NCBI GenBank assembly: GCA_947579665.1
Contig: OX388344.1
Coordinates: 8,426,346 to 8,490,345, forward strand
Length of the DNA stretch: 64,000 nt
Reading direction: 5' to 3'
DNA from: Sympetrum striolatum
Taxonomy: Eukaryota; Arthropoda; Insecta; Odonata; Libellulidae
In this document: positions 1 through 11,849 of the stretch, piece by piece
Position numbering within the stretch: the first letter of the stretch is position 1
Layout: every line of letters starts with the position of its first letter
Translations under genes and position numbers: made by a program
Notes under the pieces: generated by a model
What the model saw: the letters and a program-made list of their open reading frames with translations, nothing else
Database searches by the model: none
What the model was told of the DNA's origin: nothing

Positions 1-382
1 TATTTGAAAGAGCATGTTTCAAACCTCTTAAAAAAGTACACTTGGTTTTTCATCGCGAGCACGTATGTACAGCCCTAAAAAATTAACAAAGTTGAGAACG
101 TTGCTATGGTGGCGCCACATGCCTTCTGTTGTTTATCGTCCTGGTTATTTTATGTAGAAATTTTTAGTATATTGCGTTGGTCCATGACTGGTACTAATAG
201 TGACATCGTCACTACCAGTACCAGTGGAACCAGTACTTAGTGGAACTCCTTCCTAGTAAATGGGTGGGAATAACTTACACAAATTCCACTTTTAATGTTT
301 TTAATATCTGCGACCGGTTTCAGACTTTAGTCCATTATCAAGCACAAGAGTTATTCATGACTGCATATATATATACACAAAG

Positions 383-2586
383 CAGTGGCGCAGCCAGGAT
401 TTACCAATGGGGGGGGTCTGAGGAAACGAAAAATGCCTACTTTACAGGGGCTAGTATATTCATACCCGCTACTTACTACAATATATGTCAATTCTTTCAA
501 AAACTAAATACATTCAAAACTAGAGGAGTTTAACGCTTATGTGGCCAACTTATTACACTTTGCAAGATAGTAGTTTACATAAGCGAACAATTGGAAACTT
601 AACAAGTGTGTTCTTTGGATTTCTGGTTTGGATACGTCCAATATCTATTAAAAACTCATTTTTTCTATGCTGAAGCTTTTTAGTGATTTAGATATAAACT
701 TTCCGAGTCTTCGAGAGTTCTTTCTTCCTAGAGGTTGCAAAGCGTGGAAGGAAAAAACTAGCTACGGTTATTTGGCAAGCGATATAAAACGTAACATCCA
801 CTCATTTGTTCCCCCACATTGGCGCGCCCATGCTTATTTCATTATCTTTCGTTATTTGACTATATCATCAGCAGATTTTGGAATTTAATTCAAATATCGC
901 CTGTCAAGAAAACGCCAGCAATGTATAAAAATAATGATATGAAGTATATATACAGCTTATTGCACAAGGTTTGTATAAGAAACAAAAAATCATTTTTATC
1001 AGATGAAATTTTCTGCCAGGCTTACAATTAAGCCTGATTTCGTTATTTATGTATTAGCTAAGTATTTCATTGAATGCGTCTCATACCGAAAATTAAAAAT
1101 TCGGCTCCATTAAAAAATACAGTAGACTCTTGATTATAGTTGATATTATAATTGAACTTGCAGTATTAAAGTCACATACCAAGGTGAAAAAAATGAAGAC
1201 GTCAATTTACAATTATTTAGACTAAGTAATAGGTGGTTTAACCAGCAAAGAGCTGATGCAAACCCAGTCTTACGCACTGAGTGTTCAAAGAAAACAAATA
1301 TTTTCCATGAATTGAAATTTTGAATGGGCATTGCATGACAAACGGATAACAGGATAAGTCATGCATTTCGTGGGATTCTATCACCAGAGAAAAAATTGGC
1401 TGCATTGAAAAGGAAGCTGAAGAATTTAATTCACAGTTTTAACAGTTTATCAAGTTTAATTTAAGTCATCAAGTCACAGTTCCGATAAATATGTGCGTAA
1501 CTTATGCGCACAATACCTTTCAGCTGACAGATTTGCTTCGAAAATGGTATATTATTAATAATATCATCGCAGATTAATTTTTACTGAAATCTTTCATTTC
1601 TCCAATACTTTTTCAAATGTTTACGGAAATTCGGTTAGCGAAAATTTTTATTAAATATACATCAAATTAACAGGCAATCATAAAATAAAGATCAGTATAT
1701 TTTCTATCATCCCGAGTAATGAAGAGTCAACTGTATGCAGACTTTTAATCGTCTAGAATGCTTAATAAAGGAAAAAGTAGCTTTTCAATTGTCGCTAAAC
1801 TCATCTTGAGATGTGTCCTCTTATAACAGCCCTAAAATAAGAAATTACTAATTTATGCATCTAATAATGGTTATTTCACAAAAAAACACTTAACCATTAA
1901 CTTACGTTTTTTCCGATAGCGGCCTCGAGCTGTTAGCGGACTGTGAAAGGAATTTTTGGATGTCCATCTGAATGAAATTCAAACTAAACTCTCCTTCGAA
2001 CTGATGTGAATTTTTCGAAAGCACTACTCACGAGCCTATCTTTGAATTTACACCCTTGAAACAGTCACAAGCAAAAGATCTAACTGAGCGTTTTATCATT
2101 CTGTTTGTTTCTCAAACGTAATATTAATCTCTGTTTTCAGGGTGCAAGTTTAGAATTACTTCTAGAATGTTCCCTTGTATTTTTTCGAGGAGTAAACAAA
2201 TCAGCACTTTCGAATTTTTCTCATGGGAGTCTTACCTTATGGCGTGAGTTATCTAACTAAAGGATAGGCTTAAGACGTGCACGCGTTGAACATAGTGTGC
2301 GAAACACTCGTATCATTGCGCCCCATTGATATCGATGTCTACTCTGCTACCGAAAGCATCACCTTAACTTAAATCGGAGCCATATTTACGGGTACGCGAA
2401 GCTTTCGCTGAATTTATCAAGCAAACACATGACAAGCAGTGTATCTGTATGATTTGCGTGATAACCCCCCCTCAGCGAGGGGGGGTTTTGCACTCTTCAG
2501 CAGAAATAAAAGTACAAAGCTAGTCATAGGACTTTACTCTTGGGGGGGGGTTTGAACCCCTAAAACCCCCCCTCGCTGCGCCACTG
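383..2586. mobile_element. hAT-like non-autonomous transposon with 8-bp target duplication
   Basis: The element starts CAGTGGCGCAGCC and ends GCTGCGCCACTG, giving terminal inverted repeats of about 12 bases. It is flanked by the identical octamer ACACAAAG at 375-382 and 2587-2594. An 8-bp duplication with CAGTGGCG ends is characteristic of hAT elements. The subterminal regions are G-runs on the left and C-runs on the right. A second hairpin-like C/G block sits at 2465-2487. None of the internal open frames resembles a transposase, so the copy is non-autonomous. It is inserted inside the larger inverted-repeat transposon. The perfect duplication suggests it is the younger of the two. Confidence 0.85.
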
Positions 2587-3522
2587 ACACAAAGAATAAA
2601 AAACCAAGGACCAATCAGATTAGCTACTGTTGATAGTGGGAGAGGTGTTAGGGGGAGGAGGAAGAGGGTTAACAATGGACAGAATGGGAGAATAATTAGT
2701 AAACTAAATTAACTTCTAAGTTAGTTAATTTACTAAAGTAACAAATTATAACAAAGTAACAAATTATAACAAAGTTTCTGTTGAAACATGGGTAAAGAAT
2801 CTTTAGTAGAGACTTCGGTTAAGTCGTGGTTATGTAGCCATTCTGTTGTGTGTTACTTCGAGTTTTTTTTTTTTTTTAAATAGTGAGTTTTGCCATATTT
2901 TCATTTCTTGGATCCTTCAAATTTCATCCATACTCCACTTGAGGTTACTCTAGAAAATTGACAGCTGCTTAGTATTCTGTAATTATTTTATTGACATAGC
3001 ACTCTCGCATGGCCACGTTTTGAACTGAGCTGCTGTATTTGTCGTATTCCATCATATTTTTATAACTTCTTTTCCAGAATTTGCATTATTGCACTAAATA
3101 TTGCGATTTCACTAATTTTAAATGGATGTCGAAGAGTCAGATGAAAATCCCACCTTGCCCTTCTGCGTTGTTGGGAAAAACTTTCGTCCATTTGCCATCA
3201 TGGTTCATTTTATTACAATAAAATTGGGCTGCAATATGTACACAATTTATCGTTGCACGAAAAAGTGCTCATTTCTCTGCGATCGGAGGTTGAGATCACA
3301 GAGTACGATCAAATCTGTTTCTATCACAAAGCAATGTCTTTAGAAAAGTATTAAATTAAGCGAAAGTCATGCTGCAACCCATTTAACAAAAAAAACATAC
3401 AGCTAAACATGGGCTGCTGAAAGTCAATCTAGCCTTGTCTAATGATTTGCAAAAATGGGCAAAAACAAATGTGAAGCCTGGTCAAAAAATTTGTTCCAAG
3501 ATATACAGCCAAATATGTTTCT

Positions 3523-3962
3523 ATGGTCCAAAACACTACTGACTCTTCGTCTTCGGAAAATTGCGATATGGATATTTCGGACACGGTAAATCGTAGTTGT
3601 ACGGATTTGGGATCTACTCCGTTAAAAATTCGGAGAGTGAGTATTAGGGATAAAGTGAACCTACGTGTAACGAAAAATTGAACGCATGCAGAAAGTAGTA
3701 ACAGACAAAATAACGTTAGCCGCTGGAATACCAGCTGAAGATATAGGACAATCTAGTCAGTGTGATGTTGAGGAATACTCGTCATGCTGATCTAATAAAA
3801 GAAATTCAAACAAAAATTAAAATATCCGATAAATCAATGAAAGTTCAACTATTGACATTGGCCCCAAAGAGTTGGTCGATAGCACTTACAGCGAAAACAT
3901 TTAGGGTATCAGAACGAACAGTGAAAGCAGTACGGCTGGTATTGCATGGCTATCGGGCGTGA
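3523..3962 (+). pseudogene. N-terminal remnant of an uncharacterised transposon protein
   Basis: An ATG at 3523 opens a Ser/Asp-rich frame that stops at 3681. The reading then shifts frame twice before ending at 3962. The last part reads MKVQLLTLAPKSW followed by a helix-turn-helix-like segment (FRVSERTVKAVRLV). From memory, this belongs to a large family of unnamed proteins in insect and cnidarian genomes that accompany DNA transposons. The open frame ends directly before the right inverted arm (3996), so most of the protein is missing. A related gene on the - strand further right (10,634-7,585) carries what I believe are downstream segments of the same family. The family assignment is from recognition of motifs only. 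Confidence 0.5.
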
Positions 3963-4129
3963 CCCCTACGGCGATGGGGTTACTGGTTCAAATGCCTGAA
4001 CTGGTAGTGACGATGTTACTACCAGTACCAGTCATGGACCAACGCAATATACTAAAAATGTCTACATAAAATAACCAGGACGATAAACAACAGAAGACAT
4101 GTGGCGCCACCATAGCAACGTTCTCAACT

Positions 4130-4485
4130 TTGTTAATTTTTTTAGGGCTGTACGTGCTCGCGATGAAAAACCAAGTGTACTTTTTTAAGAGGTTTGAAAC
4201 ATGCTCTTTCAAATAAAAATTATTTACAAGAGTATCGAAAAGGTCTTTCTTTTCTAAGAGCGGGCAGAAAATAACCTATTTTTGCCGTTTTTACAAATGT
4301 CATCCTCATAGTTGTCCCTATTTCTAGGGCCTTATATGCTCGAGATGAAAAACTAGGTATACTTTTTTAGAGGGTTGAAATCATTCTCTATTTAATAAAA
4401 ATTTTTCAAAAGAAATTCCAGAGGGTCTTTTTTTGTAAAAGCGGGGTAAAAATAGCCTATTTTTGGCTTTTTTACAAAAATTGTC
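4130..4485. repeat. Two diverged tandem copies of the transposon arm end
   Basis: The stretch from about 4130 to 4300 and that from about 4315 to 4480 read alike in order. Both have TAGGGC, then a GATGAAAAAC block, a TACTTTTTTA block, a CTATTT or CTCTTTCAAAT block, and an AACCTATTTTTG or AGCCTATTTTTG block. This is a degenerate duplication with a period of about 187 bases. It overlaps the right inverted arm, so the element probably continues past 4215. Confidence 0.6.
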
Positions 4486-5414
4486 AAATGTTGACTCAAT
4501 TTTTAAAATAATGGAAAGTACTAGGAATATGAAATTTTATATTTATAAACTATGTATTGATATGTTATCATTCGATAAATTTCACGTTGATTATATCATT
4601 TCTTCTTGAAATATAAAAAGCCAAAGTTTTAATTTTTTTTTCGATCCACAATTTTTTGGGCCGGTTTTGCACAGAATTTTCTGCAAGGAGGTCGCTCTTA
4701 CAGTTATTTTTATTACTTTGTTTAATAGAGCGCAAAAAGTTGTTTAAGATAGCCAAAGTGTGTTTACTTCATAAAACAATTCTCTGAGATACAACGCCTC
4801 AAAGTTACTGAAAACTCATAGTCATGTTGAAGAAGGCAGCGACACGGGGTCAAACAATCTTCTATATCTCAGCAAGTGTACCATCGGCGATAGTAAAACT
4901 TTACAAATGTTCATAAGAGATATGTGTAAATGTCCATACAAAATTTCATCGAAATCCGTGATGGTCGAGCGGGGCACTTCTCTGAAATCAGACCACTTGG
5001 CATGGAATGGCCCTTTTATATTTTCAGTATTTCGATTGTGCTTTTTTTATCTAATACTATAGGGGATTAATTTAAGCTTAAAAATAGTAGCATTCAAATA
5101 CAAACAGCATTTACATTTTTGTTCGAAATTCCAATCTAATTATGATGACACATGTTTTGTTTTAACGATTCTGTTTCGTAGCTTAGATGCTTGAAATAAA
5201 AGAGTAAAAACGCTCTTAGGTAAACTATAAATAAGAAGGATACATTTTTTAAATCATGGACAATATGACTTTCATGGCATTAATTGCAGCCATACTTGTA
5301 TTATTTGTAGTTAAATTATTGTCTGTATTAGTTGTAGTTAAATTATAGTCTGTAGGGCACAACACTAAAGATTCATAAAACTCGATACAAATGCAAAGGA
5401 ACCAAAGTGGCCCG
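4486..5414. other. AT-rich intergenic or transposon-flank sequence
   Basis: No gene is visible. The block at about 4790-5010, with AAAATTTCATCGAAATCCG and CACTTGGCATGGAATGG, looks like an interspersed repeat end that I have seen in other insect genomes, but I cannot name it. Confidence 0.4.
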
Positions 5415-6743
5415 TCATATATGTTTTGGATTGGATAAATCCGAAACTGTGTCTTTAAATTCCTCCACTACTCCTTCTAGATCTGATTCCTCGTTGGAAA
5501 TGAGTGAAGAAATGTTTTCATCTACACCCGCAGGTGTAATAACATCCTCTCCCTCCAAATCAGTTATCGAGAGATGATCGCTTGAGATTTTAGCTCTTTC
5601 GGTTTCCAGTAATTTCAAGTTGTGCTTGATTAAAATAAGTTTCGTAGCTGTCTCATTAGTCAATCGGTTTCTTCTTAGGTTATGAATATTTCCATGCGTG
5701 CTGAAACTTCTTTCCGTCGCCGAATATGAGGTGGAAGCGGAAGAATCTTTACGGCAACTCGTGAGACTTTTTCTTTGAGCATATTGCATTCTAAAAAATT
5801 AGAGGAGTTTTTTAGATACTGAAATGACGTATGGTGTCTTCCACTTACCATCGTCAGCCACGTTGGTTGCCATCTCGGAATGAATTTCAGCTATATTCTC
5901 TTCGCTGAAGGTGGGGTGTAATTTGGCGAGAATATCAACAATTTCGAAAACATCAAAAATTTCTGATGGTTCCAAGCTGGAACCTTTTCTTGAAGTATCA
6001 AAAAAATTACCTGCCAAAGGGGCCTTTGTCACCGCCATATCTTTTCTCTTTTTAACTAAATTTATTATTTCACTACGGCGACCATCAGTAATTTCAGTTG
6101 TGATCATACAAAAGTGTTTTACTCTTTCAAAGAGATCTAGGAAAATGCAGCAGACTTTGCTAAGCTGTGGCTCATCGTTTTCCATGTCGATTATGTAAGC
6201 TTTTAATGGTTTCATAACATCTAGCAGATTAATTAAGAAAATCCAAGTCTTCGGAAAATATACGTTCTTTGTATCGTGACGAAGCCTCAGGGACGGATTC
6301 TTAGGATTCTCATCAACTGCTATCTGTTGCAGTGCTCTTTTGTTAGAAATAAATTATTCCAGATCAATAGCTGTGGATGCGAATCGAGTTATTGCAGGGT
6401 TTTTTAAAGTGATAAAAATTTCTTTGCTCTTTTGAACATCTGAAAACCAAGTACTTAGGCCATTTGAGCCTATTATTTCGCTGATTATATCCACAGCTTC
6501 CTTAACTTTAGTATCTATTTCCGGGATGCCGCAAATATCCTTCATTAATCAATATACTACATTTTTTGATGAGGTTTGTTTTCACACGGTTCTTGATATC
6601 TCCTGGAATTTTTCCGCTGCGTTTGACGTGCACTTCATGATTTTGACGTTGCTTGCAAACAATGTTTCACAATATGCACATTTAATTTTGGCGCTCTCTT
6701 GTGTGTCAAAATATTTTCTAATCGGATCCGACTTTCTAGGCAT
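5415..6743 (-). pseudogene. Decayed hAT transposase with BED finger, intron and dimerisation domain
   Basis: Read on the - strand, the ATG at 6743 opens MPRKSDPIRKYFD followed by a BED-type finger with CAYC. The frame meets TGA shortly after. It resumes at 6545 (MKDICGIPEID..., ending NPAITRF...) and crosses one in-frame TAA at about 6354. It then runs through a region typical of DUF659 hAT transposases (VMKPLKAYIIDMENDEPQLS) to about 5850. There a GTAAGT donor and a TTTTTTAG acceptor (about 5848 to 5792) delimit a probable 55-60 base intron. The second exon starts in frame, then shifts frame, and ends with the C-terminal hAT dimerisation motif (ATERSFSTHGNIH, then RNRLTNETATKL). Stops and a frameshift make it non-functional. 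Confidence 0.75.
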
Positions 6744-7584
6744 TTTTTATGACCAAATCCGAACGATGATACGCACGCCCAAATAATCCACGCAATGATA
6801 CGTTTTCAACTCAGAGCTTGAAGCGAAGCAATGAATTTGATGAATTGCAACACGTGAATACGTGGTGTCAAGAAAAACTATGTCCGCTATTTTCTGTTCA
6901 GCAACATTAAACTTAGCGGTCACTAGTGAACCAAATGGGGCCAATTTTCGAAATTCGCTACATTTTATCATAGGTTGCTTTTACAAAGCTTTTAACTCGT
7001 TATAATTTTATCATGAAGACAAACTTCCATAAATTTACGCCTGAAAATGTTGATTTTATACAATCCATCAGCCTTGAAAACATATAAAAACTTGTGTTTC
7101 TTTTAAAATCGTTTTAAAAACTAGATAAATACATTCTTTGTAAGCTATTAGGGCCAAGTCAACTGCAAAATTTACTAATCAGGATAGAAAATTTATCGGA
7201 TAAACCAAGAAGAACGCCATCTCAAAAATTGACGAAAAAAACGTTTTTTTTCCAAGCGTTTAAAACGTTTCATTCTTTTCGAGGTTCCCATCTCTAAATT
7301 GGGACCACGTCAGCGATATTGATATCATATATTTGTTTACTTTCGTGAGAAAATGCTAAATTTCTACTAAATCATGCAGTCAAAGTTTTAAATGAGTTTT
7401 AATGAAGTATACGGTGTTTTATACATTATCTTCTCTATTAAATGCATTTCTCGTCTGAAGAATCTTCATTCCCATAAGCCAATTCCTCCTCTCATGACTA
7501 GGAGCCCCTTAATCTCTTTGCTCATATTCCTCGATACTTCCGTTGCTCTAACTGGTGCCGATATTGAAATTAGCGGATTAGAGG

Positions 7585-8441
7585 CTAGAAGTAATCTTCG
7601 GAACTTGTGTATCTCTCCCGGTATTTCATTGCGTCTTTATTTCGGGCCTCCGTTACCTCTTCTGTCAGTTGCCCCAACGGAAGGCTTGCCTCTTTCGCTA
7701 CTTCAGCCCCGTGTATAAGTACTTTATGTACTGTTGGTGGCATGTAGTACCACGGATAAAATCGGACATACATCTCTGCTGTAGCGCTGCAATAATCTTT
7801 GAACGCTGCTATTTCATTAAGTGCAATACCACTTGAATTTGCCTGCAAGATATTGGCGAATCTTTTTATGAGACCTTCGTCAATTCCTTTTAAGAAATGT
7901 TTAATTAAATTAGCATTGGGAATTGGCAGTTTAGGAAAAACTTAATAATATATATATGAGTTTTACATTTAATAAAAGATTACGCAATAATAAAAATATA
8001 CTTCAAACTTGCACGTGTTATTTCAGCTGCTAGACACGGACTTTTAAAGAAACGCCTTGATGTATTTCCATCATTTGCGGAGCCGTATCCTGGTTTTGGT
8101 ACATCTACAATCAGACCCATCTTTTTTCTAAGCTCTTTCTGAATAAGAGATTTCCTCTCCTCAAGCAGTAATTTATGATTACCAAAATTCTATCTAGGAA
8201 TATTAAGATAAGTTCAATGGGTACGCCCTATGATATAACATCATACTCATCAATATTGTACTCTTAACCTTTGCTTGTAGATTAGTCGGTAAGGTATTTG
8301 TAATAAACACTCAAGAAATCTTATGTAGCAATGCAGCGTAGAAATGCCATAGGACAAATTGCATTCGTCAACGTCTCGATTACTAATCGCCGATAGATCT
8401 TTCATCTCCGAAATTTTCGCCCCGCAAATGTAGCATTTCAA
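7585..8441 (-). pseudogene. Middle and C-terminal parts of a transposon-encoded protein
   Basis: On the - strand, 8441-8250 reads CYICGAKISEM, a C-x2-C knuckle followed by LHCYIRFLECLLQIPYR. Then 7848-7585 reads YPWYYMPPTVHKVLIHGAEV followed by EEVTEARNKD. I recognise these two blocks, in this order, from a widespread family of unnamed arthropod and cnidarian proteins coded by DNA transposons. The two blocks are separated by stops, so the copy is dead. The matching N-terminal block is at 10,634-10,308 and is separated by a nested hAT element at 8799-10,154. Confidence 0.55.
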
Positions 8442-8798
8442 TCCCGTGCTCTCATTAAATGCCTAAAAGAAGGAATACAACAAAAGATTCTTGGTCAAAT
8501 TTGGCTGCATGTAACCAAGAAATGTTTCCTTTTAATTGAGAAAATGTTACCTTTCCGTTTTTGTAAGCAACAAACAGAACTTAATGCGGTATTTGCCTAA
8601 ATTCACTGGCTTAAATTTTCTATTTCTTAGCGTAAGTTACTTTCTTCTGCCTTAATAATTTCTATCGATTCCTTTGTCCACTGAAGGCGAATCTGTCTGC
8701 AAAATCTTGGTTATGAAGGCCGAGAGTTCTCACAGATTATCTCGATTATATTAAAAATTATGTATTGTAAATTAAGTTACATAGTTGGTAATACTATG

Positions 8799-10154
8799 CG
8801 GTGATGGGATGTAACGAAGTAAAAGTAATCGGAGTACTTGTAACGGTTACATTTTTGGTAATTTTTACTTGTAATCGTTACATAAAAAAAGTAATTTTTA
8901 CTTGTAATCTAATTCAAAGGTCGTTTAAGTAATCGTTACATTTGAGTAATCGAAAGTGAACATTTGAATTCCTCGCGCGCCGATCGCATCGAGAGGCAGT
9001 TCTAACTACATTGTTCATCCTGAAACCGAAATTTTCTTCTCTTGGGAGGGAAGGGGCGAAGGAAAGGAGGGATGGCTGTTGACTACAAAGTATTGTTGAA
9101 AAATTTGTGCTGCGCTGGAGGTATATAAATTAATTTCGTAAGAGGACTGAACGCGGTAGGTCCTTCTTCGGAAGAATAACTACAGATCTATTTGAGCTGT
9201 CTCCAGGCTAAGCTGGCTTAAAAGATTATCGCACCCAGTTAATGAAGCCATTAGTTTTTGCCCTAACAATTTTGCAAGCAGAGAATAATAAGTTTATTGA
9301 GTTTCTTCAGCCAACCATCAAAGGATTATTACGTGAACTCGATAAGAGAGCCCTTGACAATGCCCGTGTGTACTGTAGGCCACTGGCAAGAGCGTTGCTT
9401 CAGGGAGTTGAAACAAGATTTATTTTTCAAGAAGAAATCGAGACAAATGAAAAGTCTCCTGTACAAAAACATGACTCCTGTGATACGAGCGATTAGGAAG
9501 CTATACTTTTAAATATTGCGAAAAGAGGAGAAGTTTCCCAGCTCCTGATGAAGTGAATAAATACTTGCTCTGAACCTCGAAGTAAATTGAGTCAATTAAC
9601 CAATTCCCGATTATAAAAAAAGCATTTCTTAAATCAATCGCTTCCCAACCATCCAGTGCTCCTGTGGAGCGGCTGTTTAGCATATGCAAAGATATTTTGC
9701 CACCAAAAAGTGGCAAAATAACTGACGAAAATTTTTAAGTGCAATTGTATTGCATATTTAATTGATTTTTTCTTAAATATATTTCTGATATTTTGAGAGC
9801 TTTCTATTTATTTGCATGCCGTTGATTTTAGAATCCATCTTCATCCACAGGTGTAAATTTTAGTAAAACATAAATAGTTAGGCACTGTAATTACTGTAGT
9901 AATCATAATTTGAATTTAACTTTAATAATACGACATTAAATTCAAATGTTAGATTGAATGTTAGTAATCCCTGTTTGAAAAAAATGTTGACTGATATTGC
10001 ATAATCTACAGAAGCAAAATAAAAAGTAATTGTAATTGTAATCCTACTGATTACTTTTTCAAAAAGTAATTTGTAATTGTAACTGATTAAAAATTTGACT
10101 GAGTAATTGTAATTGATACCCAATTACACTTTTTCAGTACTTTTCCCATCACTG
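8799..10154 (+). mobile_element. Internally deleted hAT element with 8-bp target duplication
   Basis: The ends read CGGTGATGGG and CCCATCACTG, and the octamer ATACTATG flanks both sides (8791-8798 and 10,155-10,162). The two subterminal regions are rich in GTAATCG/GTAATTG-type repeats. Inside, + strand frames keep a transposase piece (9242 onward, MKPLVFALTILQAENNKF). They also keep a C-terminal dimerisation piece at about 9640-9740 reading SSAPVERLFS and then PPKSGKITDENF, which is the hAT signature. The parts between are lost. It interrupts the older - strand transposon gene on either side. Confidence 0.85.
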
Positions 10155-10307
10155 ATACTATGATCGATTTCGGGTAGAGGGAAAAAAAGATGGTGATCAT
10201 TTCGTACCTGATGAATCGTTAAGTAAACGCAGAGGCACCATGGAGCTCATGAAAAGGAATTCGTCAGATGTTTCTCCTGTTTGTATCGAGAATGGACATA
10301 ACTACTA

Positions 10308-10634
10308 TCAAAACCATATTTGCAAACAAGCGTGGCATTGATTTTCTTTTTTGAAGAGGGAACGGTCGATACCGATGCCACAATGCGGGATGCCGTGTGC
10401 AACGAAAGTGCTTTGCAAATCAACTTCACATACATCTTCCGTGACTCGGATACCATCCGGATATGTTGCATATTTGGCATTTCTAATCTTCTCATAGCTA
10501 GGATACAGTTTATGACCGTGATTTCTAGCCGTTTCTCGTAAAATTTTCCAATGGTTTTTGCTCAACTCCGAAGATATTATGAGCGGTATAGCGTCTTCTC
10601 CTGACAACTCAGACTGAACATGGTCAGTTTTCAT
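10308..10634 (-). pseudogene. Upstream part of the same transposon-encoded protein
   Basis: The - strand frame of 108 codons contains LSKNHWKILRETARNHGH, KLYPSYEKIRNAK and CEVDLQS. This matches the segment that precedes the C-x2-C knuckle in the unnamed transposon protein family found at 7585-8441. The order and orientation agree, with the 1.36 kb hAT insertion in between. I infer a single original gene. Confidence 0.5.
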
Positions 10635-10639
10635 CCACC

Positions 10640-11849
10640 AAGAAAGTACTCTACTCGCCCTTTCTGTAGCAAAAGACAGCTTTATGGCAGAGAGTTAAGA
10701 TCTAATGCTTTCTGTTTTCCTTCGCTTTGATCTTTCACTGGAATGATGGAAATCTATTTCCGGCAGCCCTCTTGTGTCTACCGAAGCAATTCATGCAAGT
10801 TCAGATCATTAATTTCCAGGATTATAAATTGTCAAATAAAAAATAATAAATATTCAAATTACTCTGATATGAGTACCTGTAGTCACAGAAGTGCTAAGTG
10901 AGTTCTGGAGTATAATACTAGGAAAAGTAAATTGCTTCATTGAGCCAATCGGAATTTTGTCTAATAAATCTGTCATAGTAACAGCGACTTAGTTCCCATT
11001 TCCTTGAGTAGAGCCCAAAAGAAATCAGGCGCAGATATTCAACAAGAGCACATTGCCCCGCTTCGAATCCTTCTAAGTGTAGTTTTAGAATTAAATAATT
11101 TGTTACCCGCTGCTTTTATAATTCATATGACTTCTTTTACCTCCATCGTTTTATTATGAAGCATTAACCGATTAATGACCATATCAGCCATGTTTTTTGC
11201 AGAAATACTAATTAAGTTACGTAATAACACACTGAAAACCTGGGAAATTATTGCAATATCTGAATATGCAACATGGATTTCGTAACTTTATCTTTCCTTC
11301 AGTAGTACATGCAGAACAAAGGGAGTAGAAAGCACTCAAACAATTGTGAGCACATTTTGAAACGATCAGAAAATACATCACATCTTACCACCATATTCTG
11401 ATACATCAAATAAAATGGAAAATAAAATGAAAATAAAACATACCTCACAAGGTATAATTCCTATGAAATATCTAAAACCTCACACGAGGAATGCTACCAG
11501 GAGATTGTCGAAGACTTCTTGTTTCACAGAACTGTCGTAGCTAAGGAGCACAAAACACAACCTCTTCTTACATAATGTTCAAATAAAACTGAACTATTCC
11601 TGTGCTTGTAAGGAAAAATCACGGACATGCAATTCGAAGGGTACCGTTAATCCGGAAAAAGCGCAGCTGCCTGCCATAAAACGACCCCTTTGCCGAAAAC
11701 GACAGATTTGTTTACATATTTTTAATAATCAATAAATTGTGTACTCTATCATGTATTTTCACATTCTTGTTATCACTCAAGTCATTGTTATGAAGTAATT
11801 TCCTTAGGTGGGGCATCTCTACCGGAATTACCTTATCTTGTATGCAGTA
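10640..11849. other. No recognisable gene
   Basis: AT-rich sequence with many stops in all frames. It probably contains flanking sequence of the transposon gene on the left and the start of LINE-derived sequence on the right. I see no RNA gene or clear inverted repeat. Confidence 0.4.

Larger units (their letters stand above)
1..4215. mobile_element. Large inverted-repeat DNA transposon, left edge cut by the window
   Basis: About 220 bases at 1-220 are the near-perfect reverse complement of 3996-4215. The arms include the shared block GGTGGCGCCACATG and the inner stretch around ACTGGTAGTGACGATG. The match runs right up to base 1, so the true left terminus and its target duplication probably lie outside the window. 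Just inside the right arm sits a + strand remnant of a transposon protein (3523-3962). The left half of the interior is occupied by a separate hAT-like insertion (383-2586). Arm length and internal gene remnant fit a DNA transposon of uncertain superfamily. The two ends at the window border show TATTTGAAAG/CTTTCAAATA, but I do not treat that as proof of a TA duplication. Confidence 0.75.

Noticed and set aside
6851..6856. Other CACGTG E-boxes at 6851 and 8010
   Set aside because: They lie in old transposon sequence and lack the CTC flank; the hexamer alone is expected many times by chance.
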